DNA from: Rikenellaceae bacterium
GTDB lineage: Bacteria > Bacteroidota > Bacteroidia > Bacteroidales > UBA932
NCBI GenBank assembly: GCA_900771005.1
Contig: CAAGMI010000060.1
Location: forward strand, 82,001 to 146,000
Length of the DNA: 64,000 bases
Direction: 5' to 3'
In this document: positions 32,015 through 41,319 of the stretch, piece after piece
How the letters are laid out: every line of letters starts with the position of its first letter
How positions within the stretch are numbered: the first letter of the stretch is position 1
Translations under genes and position numbers: made by a program
Notes under the pieces: model-generated
Database searches by the model: none
Told to the model about the DNA's origin: nothing
What the model saw: the letters and a program-made list of their open reading frames with translations, nothing else

Positions 32015-32948
32015 TCTCCTCGCGCATCTGAGTGTCGGCCTGGATGTTTTTCATCCTGTAATAATCCATCACTCCGATATTGCCGCTGCGGAACGCTTCG
32101 GCCATTGCGAGAGGCACCTGAGCTTCGGCCTCGATAACCTTTGCCCTGGCTTCCTGCGCCTTGGCCTTCATTTCCTGCTCCTGAGCAACCGCCATAGCCC
32201 TGCGCTCCTCGGCACGGGCCTGAGCGATGTTCTTGTCCGCATCAGCCTGATCCATCTGAAGCACGGCACCGATGTTCTTGCCGACATCTATATCGGCGAT
32301 ATCGATTGACAGGATTTCGAAGGCCGTACCGGCATCAAGTCCCTTGCTGAGCACAAGCTTTGAAATGCTGTCAGGATTCTCGAGCACTTCCTTATGGCTC
32401 TCTGCGGAACCGATTGAAGAAACGATACCTTCACCCACACGGGCTATCACGGTTTCTTCTCCCGCACCTCCGACAAGCTGCTTGATGTTTGTACGTACGG
32501 TGACACGGGCTTTCGCTATAAGCTGGATACCATCCTTCGCCACTGCCGTGACAGGAGGAGTATTGATGACTTTAGGGTTCACCGACATCTGAACCGCCTC
32601 GAACACGTCACGACCTGCAAGGTCGATGGCCGTAGCCATCTTGAAATCCATCGAGATGTTGGCCTTGTTTGCCGAAATGAGAGCCATCACGACCTTGGTT
32701 ACGTTACCCTTTGCAAGATAGTGGGCCTCAAGTTCGTTTACCTTCAGCACCAGACCTGCCTTGGTACCCGTAATCATAGCCATTACGATGGTTTTCGGAT
32801 TGACACCCCTCCATCTCATAAGGATGAGCTGTATCAGGGAAACATGCACTCCCGAAAGCAATGCCTGGAACCACAGGGCTACAGGGAAGAACCAGAGAAT
32901 GATGATAAGTGCGACAACTATTATCGCAGCCAATAATACCAGATCCAT
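32004..32948 (-). CDS. floA: Flotillin-like protein FloA
   Basis: 314 residues. N-terminal membrane hairpin (LVLLAAIIVVALIIILWFF; ALWFQALLSGVHVSLIQLILM), SPFH-like domain, then a long Ala/Glu/Lys-rich coiled coil (AQARAEERRAMAVAQEQEMKAKAQEARAKVIEAEAQVP). RWRGVNPKTIVMAMITGTKAGL and GKNIGAVLQMDQADADKNIAQ are diagnostic of the FloA/YqfA family. It organises membrane microdomains. It follows the NfeD-like gene, its standard partner, with a 1-base gap. Confidence 0.94.
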   Translation of the reverse strand: MDLVLLAAIIVVALIIILWFFPVALWFQALLSGVHVSLIQLILMRWRGVNPKTIVMAMITGTKAGLVLKVNELEAHYLAKGNVTKVVMALISANKANISMDFKMATAIDLAGRDVFEAVQMSVNPKVINTPPVTAVAKDGIQLIAKARVTVRTNIKQLVGGAGEETVIARVGEGIVSSIGSAESHKEVLENPDSISKLVLSKGLDAGTAFEILSIDIADIDVGKNIGAVLQMDQADADKNIAQARAEERRAMAVAQEQEMKAKAQEARAKVIEAEAQVPLAMAEAFRSGNIGVMDYYRMKNIQADTQMREEITK

Positions 32949-32949
32949 A

Positions 32950-33411
32950 TCAAATTGTTTTAACTGTTACCTTATTGTCTTCCACAGCCACTACTTCAAT
33001 CTCGGAGGAAGCGGCTATCATCTTGTTGTCATGCGATTTGACCTCGCAGCTCACCTTGTCGAACTTTGCAGTCCCCATAGGGGCAAGCCTCGTCATCGCA
33101 ATGCCCTTGTCTCCGACCTTGACCTGTGAGACCTCATTGTTCACCTTGGAATTTATCTCAGTTCCGAGCTCGAATTTCTTCCAGGTCTTCTCCCTGAGAG
33201 CTATCGCAAGCATTACAAGGACCAGTACGACATTCACAGCCGTCACTATGAGTCCGGCTTTCGTACCTGCCTGATCGAAAGTATACCAGCAGGAAGCGGC
33301 AAGGGATATGACGCCGACAAATCCGGCTACACCCACGCCCGGTACCAGGAGCATTTCAGCAAGAATGAACAATATTCCCGCAAGAATAAGAGCGATAATG
33401 ATCCACCACAT
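32950..33411 (-). CDS. NfeD-like membrane protein
   Basis: 153 residues from ATG at 33411 (MWWIIIALILAGILFILAEM); a further upstream ATG would add 11 residues but overlaps the predicted promoter. Three or four membrane segments are followed by a C-terminal OB-fold (GDKGIAMTRLAPMGTAKFDK...IEVVAVEDNKVTVK) typical of NfeD. It pairs with flotillin-like proteins; the short form without a protease domain fits NfeD1b. Cotranscribed with floA. Confidence 0.92.
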   Translation of the reverse strand: MWWIIIALILAGILFILAEMLLVPGVGVAGFVGVISLAASCWYTFDQAGTKAGLIVTAVNVVLVLVMLAIALREKTWKKFELGTEINSKVNNEVSQVKVGDKGIAMTRLAPMGTAKFDKVSCEVKSHDNKMIAASSEIEVVAVEDNKVTVKTI

Positions 33412-33433
33412 AAAAATTGTTTTTGATGCTCTA

Positions 33434-33441
33434 CAAATATA
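33434..33441 (-). promoter_or_regulatory. -7 element for nfeD-floA
   Basis: Minus strand TATATTTG, predicted start about 33430, leader about 19 bases to ATG at 33411. No clear -33 element. Confidence 0.5.
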
Positions 33442-33484
33442 CAAAAAGACTGACTTAATCCTTTCTTTCTTTTAAGAAAAATGC

Positions 33485-33492
33485 TAACTTTG
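33485..33492 (+). promoter_or_regulatory. -7 element for secDF
   Basis: TAACTTTG, predicted start about 33496, leader about 35 AT-rich bases to ATG at 33531. No TTG at -33; TTTC repeats lie there. Confidence 0.5.
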
Positions 33493-33530
33493 CGAGCTAT
33501 TTATGCATTTTAAATTTTAAAACTATAATT

Positions 33531-36500
33531 ATGCAAAGTAAAGGTGCAATTAGATTTGTGGCAATCCTGCTTGCAATCGCCTGCCTCTGGCAGCTTTCCT
33601 TCACTCTCGTTACCAGCAGGGAGGAGAAGAAGGCCGAGCAGCACGCTGAGGCAGTGGCACAGGCAATCCAGCAGACAGCCGCATTCCAGAACGTTTCCGA
33701 ACAGGACCGTGCAGTCTATCTCGATTCCATAAGGAAGAATGAGACTACCAGGTACACGGACTCCATCTCATCAGAGAAAATCTATTTCGGATACACATTC
33801 AAAGACGTAAAGGCAAAGGAAATCAACCTCGGTCTTGACCTTAAGGGAGGTATGAACGTCATGCTTCAGGTCCAGCTCGAAGATCTCGTCAGAGTACTCG
33901 CAGGAGAGAACAAGACTCCTGAGTTCGAGCAGGCTCTCGCTCTCGCAAAGGAGCGCAGCGTGGGTTCTCAGTCAGACCTCATCTCCCTTTTCGCAGCAGC
34001 TTGGAAGGAAGTCGCTCCTAACCAGAGACTTTCACAGGTATTCGGAACATACGAAATGCGCGACCGCATCAAACCCGAGTCTTCAGACGATGACGTTGTC
34101 AAGGTTCTCAAGGAAGAGGCTGAGAGTGCTATCGCAAACTCATTCAACGTGCTCCGCAACCGTATCGACCGCTTCGGTGTCGCTTCCCCTTCTATCCAGA
34201 AGCTTGGGAACACCGGCCGTATCCTTGTCGAGCTCCCGGGTGTGAAAGAGCCTGAGCGTGTCCGCAAACTGCTCCAGGGAACAGCTTCCCTCGAGTTCTG
34301 GACCACATATCAGTATCAGGAGATTTTCCCTTACCTCGTAGAGGCCAACAACATCCTCGCACAGGCAGCTGCTGAAAAAGATGCAGACGTCGTTGAGGAA
34401 GAGGCTACAGAAGAGACAGCAGCTGAAGCAGCTGTCGAGTCACAGGAAACAGATATTATCGCAGAAGAGCTTTCAGCACAGGAAAGCGACGATACAAGTC
34501 TTGAGGCTTACCGCCAGGCTAATCCTCTCTTCGCCGTCCTTTCTCCTTCACAGAACAACAGCAGCGCTTGCCTCGGATATGCAAAGGCAGCTGACATCGA
34601 CGCTGTGAACGCCCTCCTCGCAACACCTGAGGTTGCTGAACTTTTCCCGGCAGACTTCATCCCTATGTGGTCTGTCAAGCCGGCTGACTATCTTACAGCT
34701 GAAAATCTCTACGAGCTCGTAGCCATCAAGGCTTCAGCACGTGACGGGAAGGCACCTCTCGATGGAAGCGTTGTAACTGACGCTCGCGTTTCATACAACA
34801 ACCAGCGTAACGGCAACCCTTCAGTATCGATGACAATGAACGCTGACGGTGCAAACATCTGGGCCCGTCTTACAAAGGACAATATCGGAAGACAGATCGC
34901 TATCGTACTCGATGGAACGGTATATTCTTATCCTGTAGTGAACGGTGAGATCACAGGAGGTTCTTCAGAAATCAGCGGAAACTTCAACGTCGAAGAAGCC
35001 ACTGACCTTGTCAACGTCCTCAAGTCCGGTAAACTTCCTGCACCTGCAACAATCGTTCAGGAACAGGTTGTAGGACCTTCACTCGGTGCAAAGTCAATCC
35101 ACGACGGACTTATCTCCTTCCTGATTGCATTCATCCTCGTGCTCATTTACATGGTATTCTTCTATCAGGGCGCAGGTCTTGCAGCCGACATCGCACTTAT
35201 CACCAATGTAGTGCTTCTGTTCGGTACACTTGCATCATTCGGAGCAGTCCTCACTCTCCCTGGTATCGCAGGTCTCGTATTGACCCTCGGTATGGCCGTG
35301 GATGCGAACGTGATCATATATGAGCGTATCAAGGAAGAGCTCAAGGCAGGCAAGGGTCTCGGGAAGGCCATCCACGATGGATACCAGAACGCTTACTCAG
35401 CCATCATCGACGGTCAGGTGACAACATTGCTCACCGGTTTCGTTCTCTTCTTCTTCGGCTCAGGCCCTGTCAAGGGATTTGCTACAACCCTCGTTATAGG
35501 TATCATCACTTCTGTCCTCACTTCAATTTTCATCACAAGACTTATCTTCGATGACAGAGCAAGCAAGGGCAAGAACATCACCTTCGAGAACAACTTTACA
35601 AAGAACTTCCTCAAGGGGACAAAGATCAACTTCCTCGGCGGACGCAAATATTCTTACATCATTTCCGGAGCGCTGATCCTCATCGCCATCGGCTCGATCG
35701 CATTCAAGGGATTCTCTTATGGCGTTGACTTCACCGGAGGTCGTACATACGTTGTAAGATTCGACCAGCCTGTAACGGCTGAGGAAGTGCGTGCAGCGGC
35801 TGAGAAGACATTCAATGCAGCCGACGCAGAGTCTTCCATCGAGGTTAAGCAGTTCGGTGGAGACGCTCAGATGAAGGTCACCACCTCTTACAAATACAAG
35901 GACGAATCCTCAACGGTAGATTCCGAGATTGAAGAAATGCTCTTCGAGTCCCTCAAGGGATTCTTCGCAGAGGACATTACTCTCTCTGAGTTCACATCGA
36001 CTCTGGACAACCCTAACGGTATCATTTCTTCCGACAAGGTTGGCGCTTCCATTGCAAGCGACATAAAGAGGTCTGCCGTGATTTCAGTGATTCTCGCACT
36101 CATCGTCATCTTCGTTTACATCGCCCTGCGTTTCAAGAAGTGGACCTGGGGTCTCGGTGGTGTGGTTTCACTTGCACATACAGCAATCATCGTCATCGGT
36201 TTCTTCTCACTGTTCAGCGGAATCCTTCCGTTCAACCTTGATGTGGACCAGACCTTCATTGCAGCTATCCTGACAATCATCGGTTATGCCATCAACGATA
36301 ACGTGGTTATCTTCGACCGTATCCGTGAAAATCTCGGTCTGCATCCTAACGATGACTTCAAGGAAACCGTCAACAAGTCCCTCAACCAGACTTTGACACG
36401 TACAGTCAACACCTCGGTATCAACTCTCCTCCCTATGCTTGCAATCGCAGTGGCAGGTGGCGAGTCCATCAGAGGTCTTGCAGTCGCTCTCATCCTCGGT

Positions 36501-36593
36501 ATCTGCATCGGAACATACGCTTCTATCATGATCGGTACTCCGGTTATGTTCGATTCTACCCGCAAGGCAGCTGCCAAGAAGGCGAACAAATAA
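33531..36593 (+). CDS. secDF: Protein translocase SecDF fusion
   Basis: 1020 residues, SecD and SecF fused as is normal in Bacteroidota. SecD part: N-terminal membrane helix, LGLDLKGGMNVMLQV, FNVLRNRIDRFGVASPSIQ, RILVELPGV, then six helices with AGLVLTLGMAVDANVIIYERIKEE. SecF part from about residue 695: YGVDFTGGRTYVV, then helices with TIIGYAINDNVVIFDRIREN. An acidic insertion (DADVVEEEATEETAAEAA region) sits in the periplasmic P1 domain. Uses the proton-motive force to aid protein export through SecYEG. A strong terminator follows (36620). Confidence 0.97.
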   Translation: MQSKGAIRFVAILLAIACLWQLSFTLVTSREEKKAEQHAEAVAQAIQQTAAFQNVSEQDRAVYLDSIRKNETTRYTDSISSEKIYFGYTFKDVKAKEINLGLDLKGGMNVMLQVQLEDLVRVLAGENKTPEFEQALALAKERSVGSQSDLISLFAAAWKEVAPNQRLSQVFGTYEMRDRIKPESSDDDVVKVLKEEAESAIANSFNVLRNRIDRFGVASPSIQKLGNTGRILVELPGVKEPERVRKLLQGTASLEFWTTYQYQEIFPYLVEANNILAQAAAEKDADVVEEEATEETAAEAAVESQETDIIAEELSAQESDDTSLEAYRQANPLFAVLSPSQNNSSACLGYAKAADIDAVNALLATPEVAELFPADFIPMWSVKPADYLTAENLYELVAIKASARDGKAPLDGSVVTDARVSYNNQRNGNPSVSMTMNADGANIWARLTKDNIGRQIAIVLDGTVYSYPVVNGEITGGSSEISGNFNVEEATDLVNVLKSGKLPAPATIVQEQVVGPSLGAKSIHDGLISFLIAFILVLIYMVFFYQGAGLAADIALITNVVLLFGTLASFGAVLTLPGIAGLVLTLGMAVDANVIIYERIKEELKAGKGLGKAIHDGYQNAYSAIIDGQVTTLLTGFVLFFFGSGPVKGFATTLVIGIITSVLTSIFITRLIFDDRASKGKNITFENNFTKNFLKGTKINFLGGRKYSYIISGALILIAIGSIAFKGFSYGVDFTGGRTYVVRFDQPVTAEEVRAAAEKTFNAADAESSIEVKQFGGDAQMKVTTSYKYKDESSTVDSEIEEMLFESLKGFFAEDITLSEFTSTLDNPNGIISSDKVGASIASDIKRSAVISVILALIVIFVYIALRFKKWTWGLGGVVSLAHTAIIVIGFFSLFSGILPFNLDVDQTFIAAILTIIGYAINDNVVIFDRIRENLGLHPNDDFKETVNKSLNQTLTRTVNTSVSTLLPMLAIAVAGGESIRGLAVALILGICIGTYASIMIGTPVMFDSTRKAAAKKANK

Positions 36594-36619
36594 GATTGTT
36601 GATAACTTCTGATAAAATG

Positions 36620-36645
36620 GGCCGCGAAACTCGCGGCCTTTTTTT
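36620..36645 (+). terminator. Intrinsic terminator after secDF
   Basis: Stem GGCCGCGA / TCGCGGCC, 3-base loop AAC, then seven T residues. The T run touches the -7 element of the dnaE promoter. Confidence 0.9.
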
Positions 36646-36652
36646 ATCTTTG
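36645..36652 (+). promoter_or_regulatory. -7 element for dnaE, fused to the secDF terminator
   Basis: TATCTTTG; predicted start about 36656. The upstream 20 bases are the terminator stem itself, so the same bases serve both elements. The dnaE ATG at 36660 would have a leader of only a few bases. Confidence 0.55.
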
Positions 36653-36659
36653 TTATGAT

Positions 36660-39600
36660 ATGTCGTTCGTTCATCTTCACGTTCATACCCAATATTCAAT
36701 CCTCGACGGTCTAAGCAACATCGAGGACCTTTTTTCACGCGCCGAAGAGCTTGGAATGCCAGGTGTAGCCATCACGGACCACGGCAATATGTACGGCGTT
36801 AAAGAGTTCTGCGACGTCGCCAAGAAGCATCCCAACGTCAAGCCTATAGTCGGTTGCGAGGTATATGTGACCAGACACTACGACCACAGGCTCAAGGACA
36901 AGCAGCACGAGAAATATTATCACCTCATCCTTCTTGCGAAGAACTTTCACGGCTATCAGAACCTCGTGAAGATAGTGTCCACGGGCTTCATCGAAGGCTT
37001 CTATTACAAGCCGAGGGTCAGCCACGAGGTGATTGAGAAATATCATGAGGATCTCATCTGCTGCTCCGCCTGCATGGCCGGCGAACTTCCACGCGCGATA
37101 CTTGCTGAAGACATAAAGGCAGTGGAGGAGACCATCTCCTGGCACAAGAGAGTGTTCGGCGACGACTACTATATGGAAGTCCAACTCCACAAGACGGAGA
37201 TTCCGGGACTTTCACTTTCCCTGTACGAACAGCAGAAAGAATATGACAGTGAGATATTCCGCCTTGCCGAGAAATACAAAGTCAAGGTGGTCGCAACCAA
37301 TGACGTTCATTTCGTCCGAAAGACGGACGGCCCGGTGCACGACAGACTGATCTGCCTCAATACCAATGCATTCGTGGACGAGGCCGACAGACTCCACTAT
37401 ACCCAGCAGGAATATCTGAAGAGCGAGGACGAAATGATGCATCTGTTCCCGGGCCATCTGGAAGCCCTGGCGAACACGATGGAAATATATGAGAAGGTCG
37501 AACGCTTCGAACTCGAGAGAGGTCACGTCCTTCCGAAGTTCCAGATAGACGCCGACTTCCTCGCCGAAATAGGAACCCATCTTGAGAAATACAAGTCCAT
37601 CATTGACGAAGGGAAAAATGACAAAGAGGGGAATTATCGTGGAGACGAGTTCTGCAATTCGGTCGCATTCCTCTGCCATCTGGCATATAAAGGAGCCGCA
37701 GAGCGGTACGGTGAGTTGGACGACGTTGCATCCGAAAGACTGGATTTCGAGCTCAAGACCATCTGCAGGATGGGATTCCCGGACTATTTCCTGATAGTCC
37801 AGGACTTCATAAACTGGGCTAAGAACAATGGTATTTCAGTAGGTCCGGGACGTGGTTCCGCAGCAGGAAGCATGGTTGCATACTGCCTGAAGATAACCAA
37901 TCTCGATCCTCTCAAGTATGATCTCCTGTTCGAGCGTTTCCTCAATCCGGAACGTATCTCGATGCCGGATATCGATGTCGATTTCGACGATGAGGGACGA
38001 TACAGGGTCATACAGTATGTCCAGGACCGCTATGGAGTGGACCACATATCACACGTAGTCACATTCGGCACCATGGCAGCCAAGCTTGCCGTCAAGGATG
38101 TGGCACGAATAAGCAGGCTTCCCATCGCCGAATCCAACAGGCTGACAAAGATGATTCCGGACCGTCCGTTCGAAGCCAAGGACGAGAACGGGGAGAAGAA
38201 AACCTTCAAGCCTAATCTCAAGAACTGCGTCAAGTACGTGCCCGAACTCAAGGACGAATACGAAAACGGAGACCCGCTTGTCAGGGAAGTGCTGTCCTAT
38301 GCCCTCAAACTCGAAGGATGTATCAGGCAGACAGGTATTCACGCATGCGCCATGATCATAGGCCGCGGGAACCTGACGGATTACATCCCTATTTCGATAG
38401 GTACGGATAAGGCTTCCGGGCAGGACGTATGGGTATCGCAGTATGAAGGGTCACAGATTGAGGCGGTAGGTATGCTCAAAATGGACTTCCTCGGCCTGAG
38501 AACCCTTTCCATCATAAAGGAATGTCTCTCTCTTGTCAAGAAAAAGTATGGCAAGGATATAGACATTGAAACCATTCCTATCGATGATCCGCTGGTCTAT
38601 GACCTGTACGGACGCGGTGATACCAAGAGCGTGTTCCAGTTTGAATCCGGCGGCATGAAGGAATGGCTCATGAAGCTACATCCCCAGAGATTCGAGGACC
38701 TTATCGCGATGAACGCCCTGTACAGACCTGGGCCTATGGACTATATTCCTCAGTTCGTAAAGAGAAAAAGAGGGGAGGAGTCCATCGCTTACGATCTTCC
38801 CGATATGGAGAGCATCCTGCAGGATACATACGGCGTCACCGTATATCAGGAGCAGGTTATGCTTCTCTCCCGCAAACTTGCCGGATTCTCCAGAGCCGAT
38901 GCCGACCATCTGCGCAAGGCGATGGGAAAGAAGAAGATCGCCGAGATGGAAAAGCTCAACAAGCAGTTCATCGAAGGAGGTACGGCCAACGGTCATCCAA
39001 AGGAGACCCTCGAAAAGATCTGGCAGGACTGGAGAGCGTTCGCAGAATACGCCTTCAACAAATCCCACGCGACCTGCTATGCCTGGGTAAGCTACCAGAC
39101 GGCCTGGTTGAAAGCGCACTATCCTTCCGAGTTCCAGGCGGCCAATCTTTCCAACAACCTCGCAAATATGGAGGAACTTAAAGAGATTATGGCCGACTGC
39201 AGGAAGAGCGGTATCAGCGTACTCAACCCTGACGTCAACGAAAGTGACGCACACTTCACTGTCAACAGGAAAGGGGACATCCGTTTCGGCCTCGGAGGGA
39301 TGAAGGGATTCGGAGACAACATCGTGGAGGCCATCATAGCTGAAAGGACCGCCAACGGCAACTTTGCCGATGTATTTGATTTTGTGGAGAGAATGGCGGG
39401 AGCTGTCAACAGAAAGGCCTTCGAGACCCTCATATTTGCCGGCGCCCTGGATTCCTTCGGCTACAAGAGAAGCCAGTATCTGCTCCCCGGAGCCAGCGGA
39501 GAACTGTTCATAGACGAAATCATCCATTATGCTGAACTCTTCAGGAATGACAAGGAAGACAGTTCTTCATCACTCTTCGGAGATGTCGAGGAAATGCGGC

Positions 39601-40334
39601 CGACACGCCCTCAGATACCGTCACTGGTAGGGGACGAGGATTTCCTGGAAATTCTAAAAAGGGAGAAGGAACTTGTGGGAATGTACCTTTCCTCACATCC
39701 TCTGGACAAATACTCTTTCGAGATTGAGAACTTCACTACCTGCAAGCTCTCAGGCCTTCAGGATCTCATAGATGAATGTGAGGCGAAAAAGACCACGAGG
39801 AAAATCGCCGTTGCCGGCATAGTTACCGACGTCAAGACGCTGACCACCAAAACAGGTTCACAGGGAGCCAAGATCCTGATGGAGGACTACAGCGGCAGTT
39901 ACGAGAAGGTTCTCTTCGGAAAAGAATATCAGGATTACAGGGAAAAGCTCAATATGCACGACCAGGTTTTCCTCTGCGGCGAGATTGCACCGAGATATAT
40001 GGGCAAGAGGGACGACAACACCGCTCCGAAGCAGATTCCTTATGAATTCAAGATAAAGGAAGTATCACTGCTGGGCAATGTCGCCGAAATCTATATGACC
40101 GGCATTACCCTCAACCTGGACACTGAAATCATAGACGAAGAATTCAGAAAGAAGTTTGTCAAACTCATCAAGGGCAACAAGGGCAAGACTCCTTTGAATC
40201 TGACCATCTCCGACAAGAAGACAGGTTACAGGATTGATTTCTATTCGAAGAAATATCTTGTCAGCGTGACCACGGAATTCATAGGCTGCATCGAGCAGCT
40301 GGGCATTCCTTACACTGTTTCCAAGAAAATATAG
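36660..40334 (+). CDS. dnaE: DNA polymerase III alpha subunit
   Basis: 1224 residues, DnaE1 type. N-terminal PHP domain starts immediately (FVHLHVHTQYSILDG, ITDHGNMYG), palm with FLIVQDFINWAKNNGISVGPGRGSAAGS, MPDIDVDFDDEGR (catalytic Asp residues), fingers with GRGDTKSVFQFESGGM, MNALYRPGPM and AYNKSH-like AFNKSHATCYAWVSYQTAW, then helix-hairpin-helix and OB domains near the C-terminus (KIAVAGIVTDVKTLTTKTG). Replicative polymerase. Ends exactly where the convergent ThiL-like gene ends. Confidence 0.97.
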   Translation: MSFVHLHVHTQYSILDGLSNIEDLFSRAEELGMPGVAITDHGNMYGVKEFCDVAKKHPNVKPIVGCEVYVTRHYDHRLKDKQHEKYYHLILLAKNFHGYQNLVKIVSTGFIEGFYYKPRVSHEVIEKYHEDLICCSACMAGELPRAILAEDIKAVEETISWHKRVFGDDYYMEVQLHKTEIPGLSLSLYEQQKEYDSEIFRLAEKYKVKVVATNDVHFVRKTDGPVHDRLICLNTNAFVDEADRLHYTQQEYLKSEDEMMHLFPGHLEALANTMEIYEKVERFELERGHVLPKFQIDADFLAEIGTHLEKYKSIIDEGKNDKEGNYRGDEFCNSVAFLCHLAYKGAAERYGELDDVASERLDFELKTICRMGFPDYFLIVQDFINWAKNNGISVGPGRGSAAGSMVAYCLKITNLDPLKYDLLFERFLNPERISMPDIDVDFDDEGRYRVIQYVQDRYGVDHISHVVTFGTMAAKLAVKDVARISRLPIAESNRLTKMIPDRPFEAKDENGEKKTFKPNLKNCVKYVPELKDEYENGDPLVREVLSYALKLEGCIRQTGIHACAMIIGRGNLTDYIPISIGTDKASGQDVWVSQYEGSQIEAVGMLKMDFLGLRTLSIIKECLSLVKKKYGKDIDIETIPIDDPLVYDLYGRGDTKSVFQFESGGMKEWLMKLHPQRFEDLIAMNALYRPGPMDYIPQFVKRKRGEESIAYDLPDMESILQDTYGVTVYQEQVMLLSRKLAGFSRADADHLRKAMGKKKIAEMEKLNKQFIEGGTANGHPKETLEKIWQDWRAFAEYAFNKSHATCYAWVSYQTAWLKAHYPSEFQAANLSNNLANMEELKEIMADCRKSGISVLNPDVNESDAHFTVNRKGDIRFGLGGMKGFGDNIVEAIIAERTANGNFADVFDFVERMAGAVNRKAFETLIFAGALDSFGYKRSQYLLPGASGELFIDEIIHYAELFRNDKEDSSSSLFGDVEEMRPTRPQIPSLVGDEDFLEILKREKELVGMYLSSHPLDKYSFEIENFTTCKLSGLQDLIDECEAKKTTRKIAVAGIVTDVKTLTTKTGSQGAKILMEDYSGSYEKVLFGKEYQDYREKLNMHDQVFLCGEIAPRYMGKRDDNTAPKQIPYEFKIKEVSLLGNVAEIYMTGITLNLDTEIIDEEFRKKFVKLIKGNKGKTPLNLTISDKKTGYRIDFYSKKYLVSVTTEFIGCIEQLGIPYTVSKKI

Positions 40335-41306
40335 CTACTCCTCATTCCAGCCCTGCGCTGTGATGGACAGTTCCACACCATCCGGCGTTACCAGCACCGT
40401 GCCCACCTCCGGCTGGGCAAGATGCCCGATTATGTCGAAGGTCTGGAAGTCTTTGCGGAATTTTTCAAATTCGAGTATAGGGATCACGAAAAGCAGTCTG
40501 TAATCGTCTCCTCCGTTCATCGCGGCGGATACAGGGTCTATGTCCAGTTCCTTTCCAAGAGAGAAGGAATTCCCTTCGAAAGGGATTTTATCCGCATATA
40601 TCTTGGCTCCCAGGCCGCTGTCACGTGAAAGTCGCTTTATGGCATCAGAAAGGCCCCTTGTGACGAAGTATCCGTATGAAGGGCATATTCCATCATCATT
40701 GAGCTGCTTGAGCGTCAGAGGGCTTAATTCAGGCTTAAGATAGGATCCGACCATCATCTTATATGCTTCCAGCCCGCTGGGTTTGCGTTCCAGTACCTGA
40801 AGCCCGAGATATGCCGCACCGAGGCTTCCTGAAACACATATAAGGTCCTTGCTTCCGGCTTCAGGACGCTTGACATCCTTTGAAGTGACTCCCGTAGCGC
40901 TCACGCTTATGCTCAATCCCGTCTGGGAAGGCTGCAGATCAAGGCTGACGGATTTGTACCCGTGTTCCCTGGCAGCGAAGACCACTCCGGACCAGAGTTC
41001 CTTTACCTGGTCAAATCCTGATTTGGCAGATATGCCGAGCACTACCGACAATGTACGGGGCCGGGACATCACGGCATAAAGTTCTCCGGTGACACTTATC
41101 ACGCTCTTGTATCCCAGATGCTTGTATGGGAAATATACAAGATTGAAATCTATCCCCTCCAGCAGAAGCCTGGACGCGGTCGTCACATACTCTCCCTTGC
41201 CTGTTTCAAACCAGCATGGCTCTTCGAAAGCCGTGTAACCTGTACCTTCAAAAAGCTGTCTTATGGCCTCCACGCGGCCCAGCTGTGAGAACTTGTTGTC
41301 TGCCAT
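40335..41306 (-). CDS. ThiL-like (thiamine-phosphate kinase/PurM fold) protein with degenerate metal site
   Basis: 323 residues. The architecture follows bacterial ThiL: FNLVYFPYKHLGYKSVI, a central LICVSGSLGAAYLGLQVLER, and C-terminal MNGGDDYRLLFV. However, the acidic residues that bind Mg-ATP in ThiL are replaced: the GIGDDAAV segment is absent, TTD-x-LLEG is TTASRLLLEG (42-51), and SDIYAM is GELYAVM (74-80). Only the late GGDDY motif remains. It may be an inactive paralogue or act on another substrate. Last gene of an apparent six-gene operon with sufS, sufE, sufT, folK and glyS (13 bases after glyS). Confidence 0.7.
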   Translation of the reverse strand: MADNKFSQLGRVEAIRQLFEGTGYTAFEEPCWFETGKGEYVTTASRLLLEGIDFNLVYFPYKHLGYKSVISVTGELYAVMSRPRTLSVVLGISAKSGFDQVKELWSGVVFAAREHGYKSVSLDLQPSQTGLSISVSATGVTSKDVKRPEAGSKDLICVSGSLGAAYLGLQVLERKPSGLEAYKMMVGSYLKPELSPLTLKQLNDDGICPSYGYFVTRGLSDAIKRLSRDSGLGAKIYADKIPFEGNSFSLGKELDIDPVSAAMNGGDDYRLLFVIPILEFEKFRKDFQTFDIIGHLAQPEVGTVLVTPDGVELSITAQGWNEE

Positions 41307-41319
41307 CCAACCCGCCTTT

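Noticed and set aside
38676..39527. Minus-strand reading frame inside dnaE
   Set aside because: Fully antisense to a well-conserved polymerase domain; no recognisable protein features.
40617..40631. CACGTGAAA sequence inside the ThiL-like gene as a third parS site
   Set aside because: Only one half-site matches the ParB consensus; the other half is wrong, and it lies in coding sequence.
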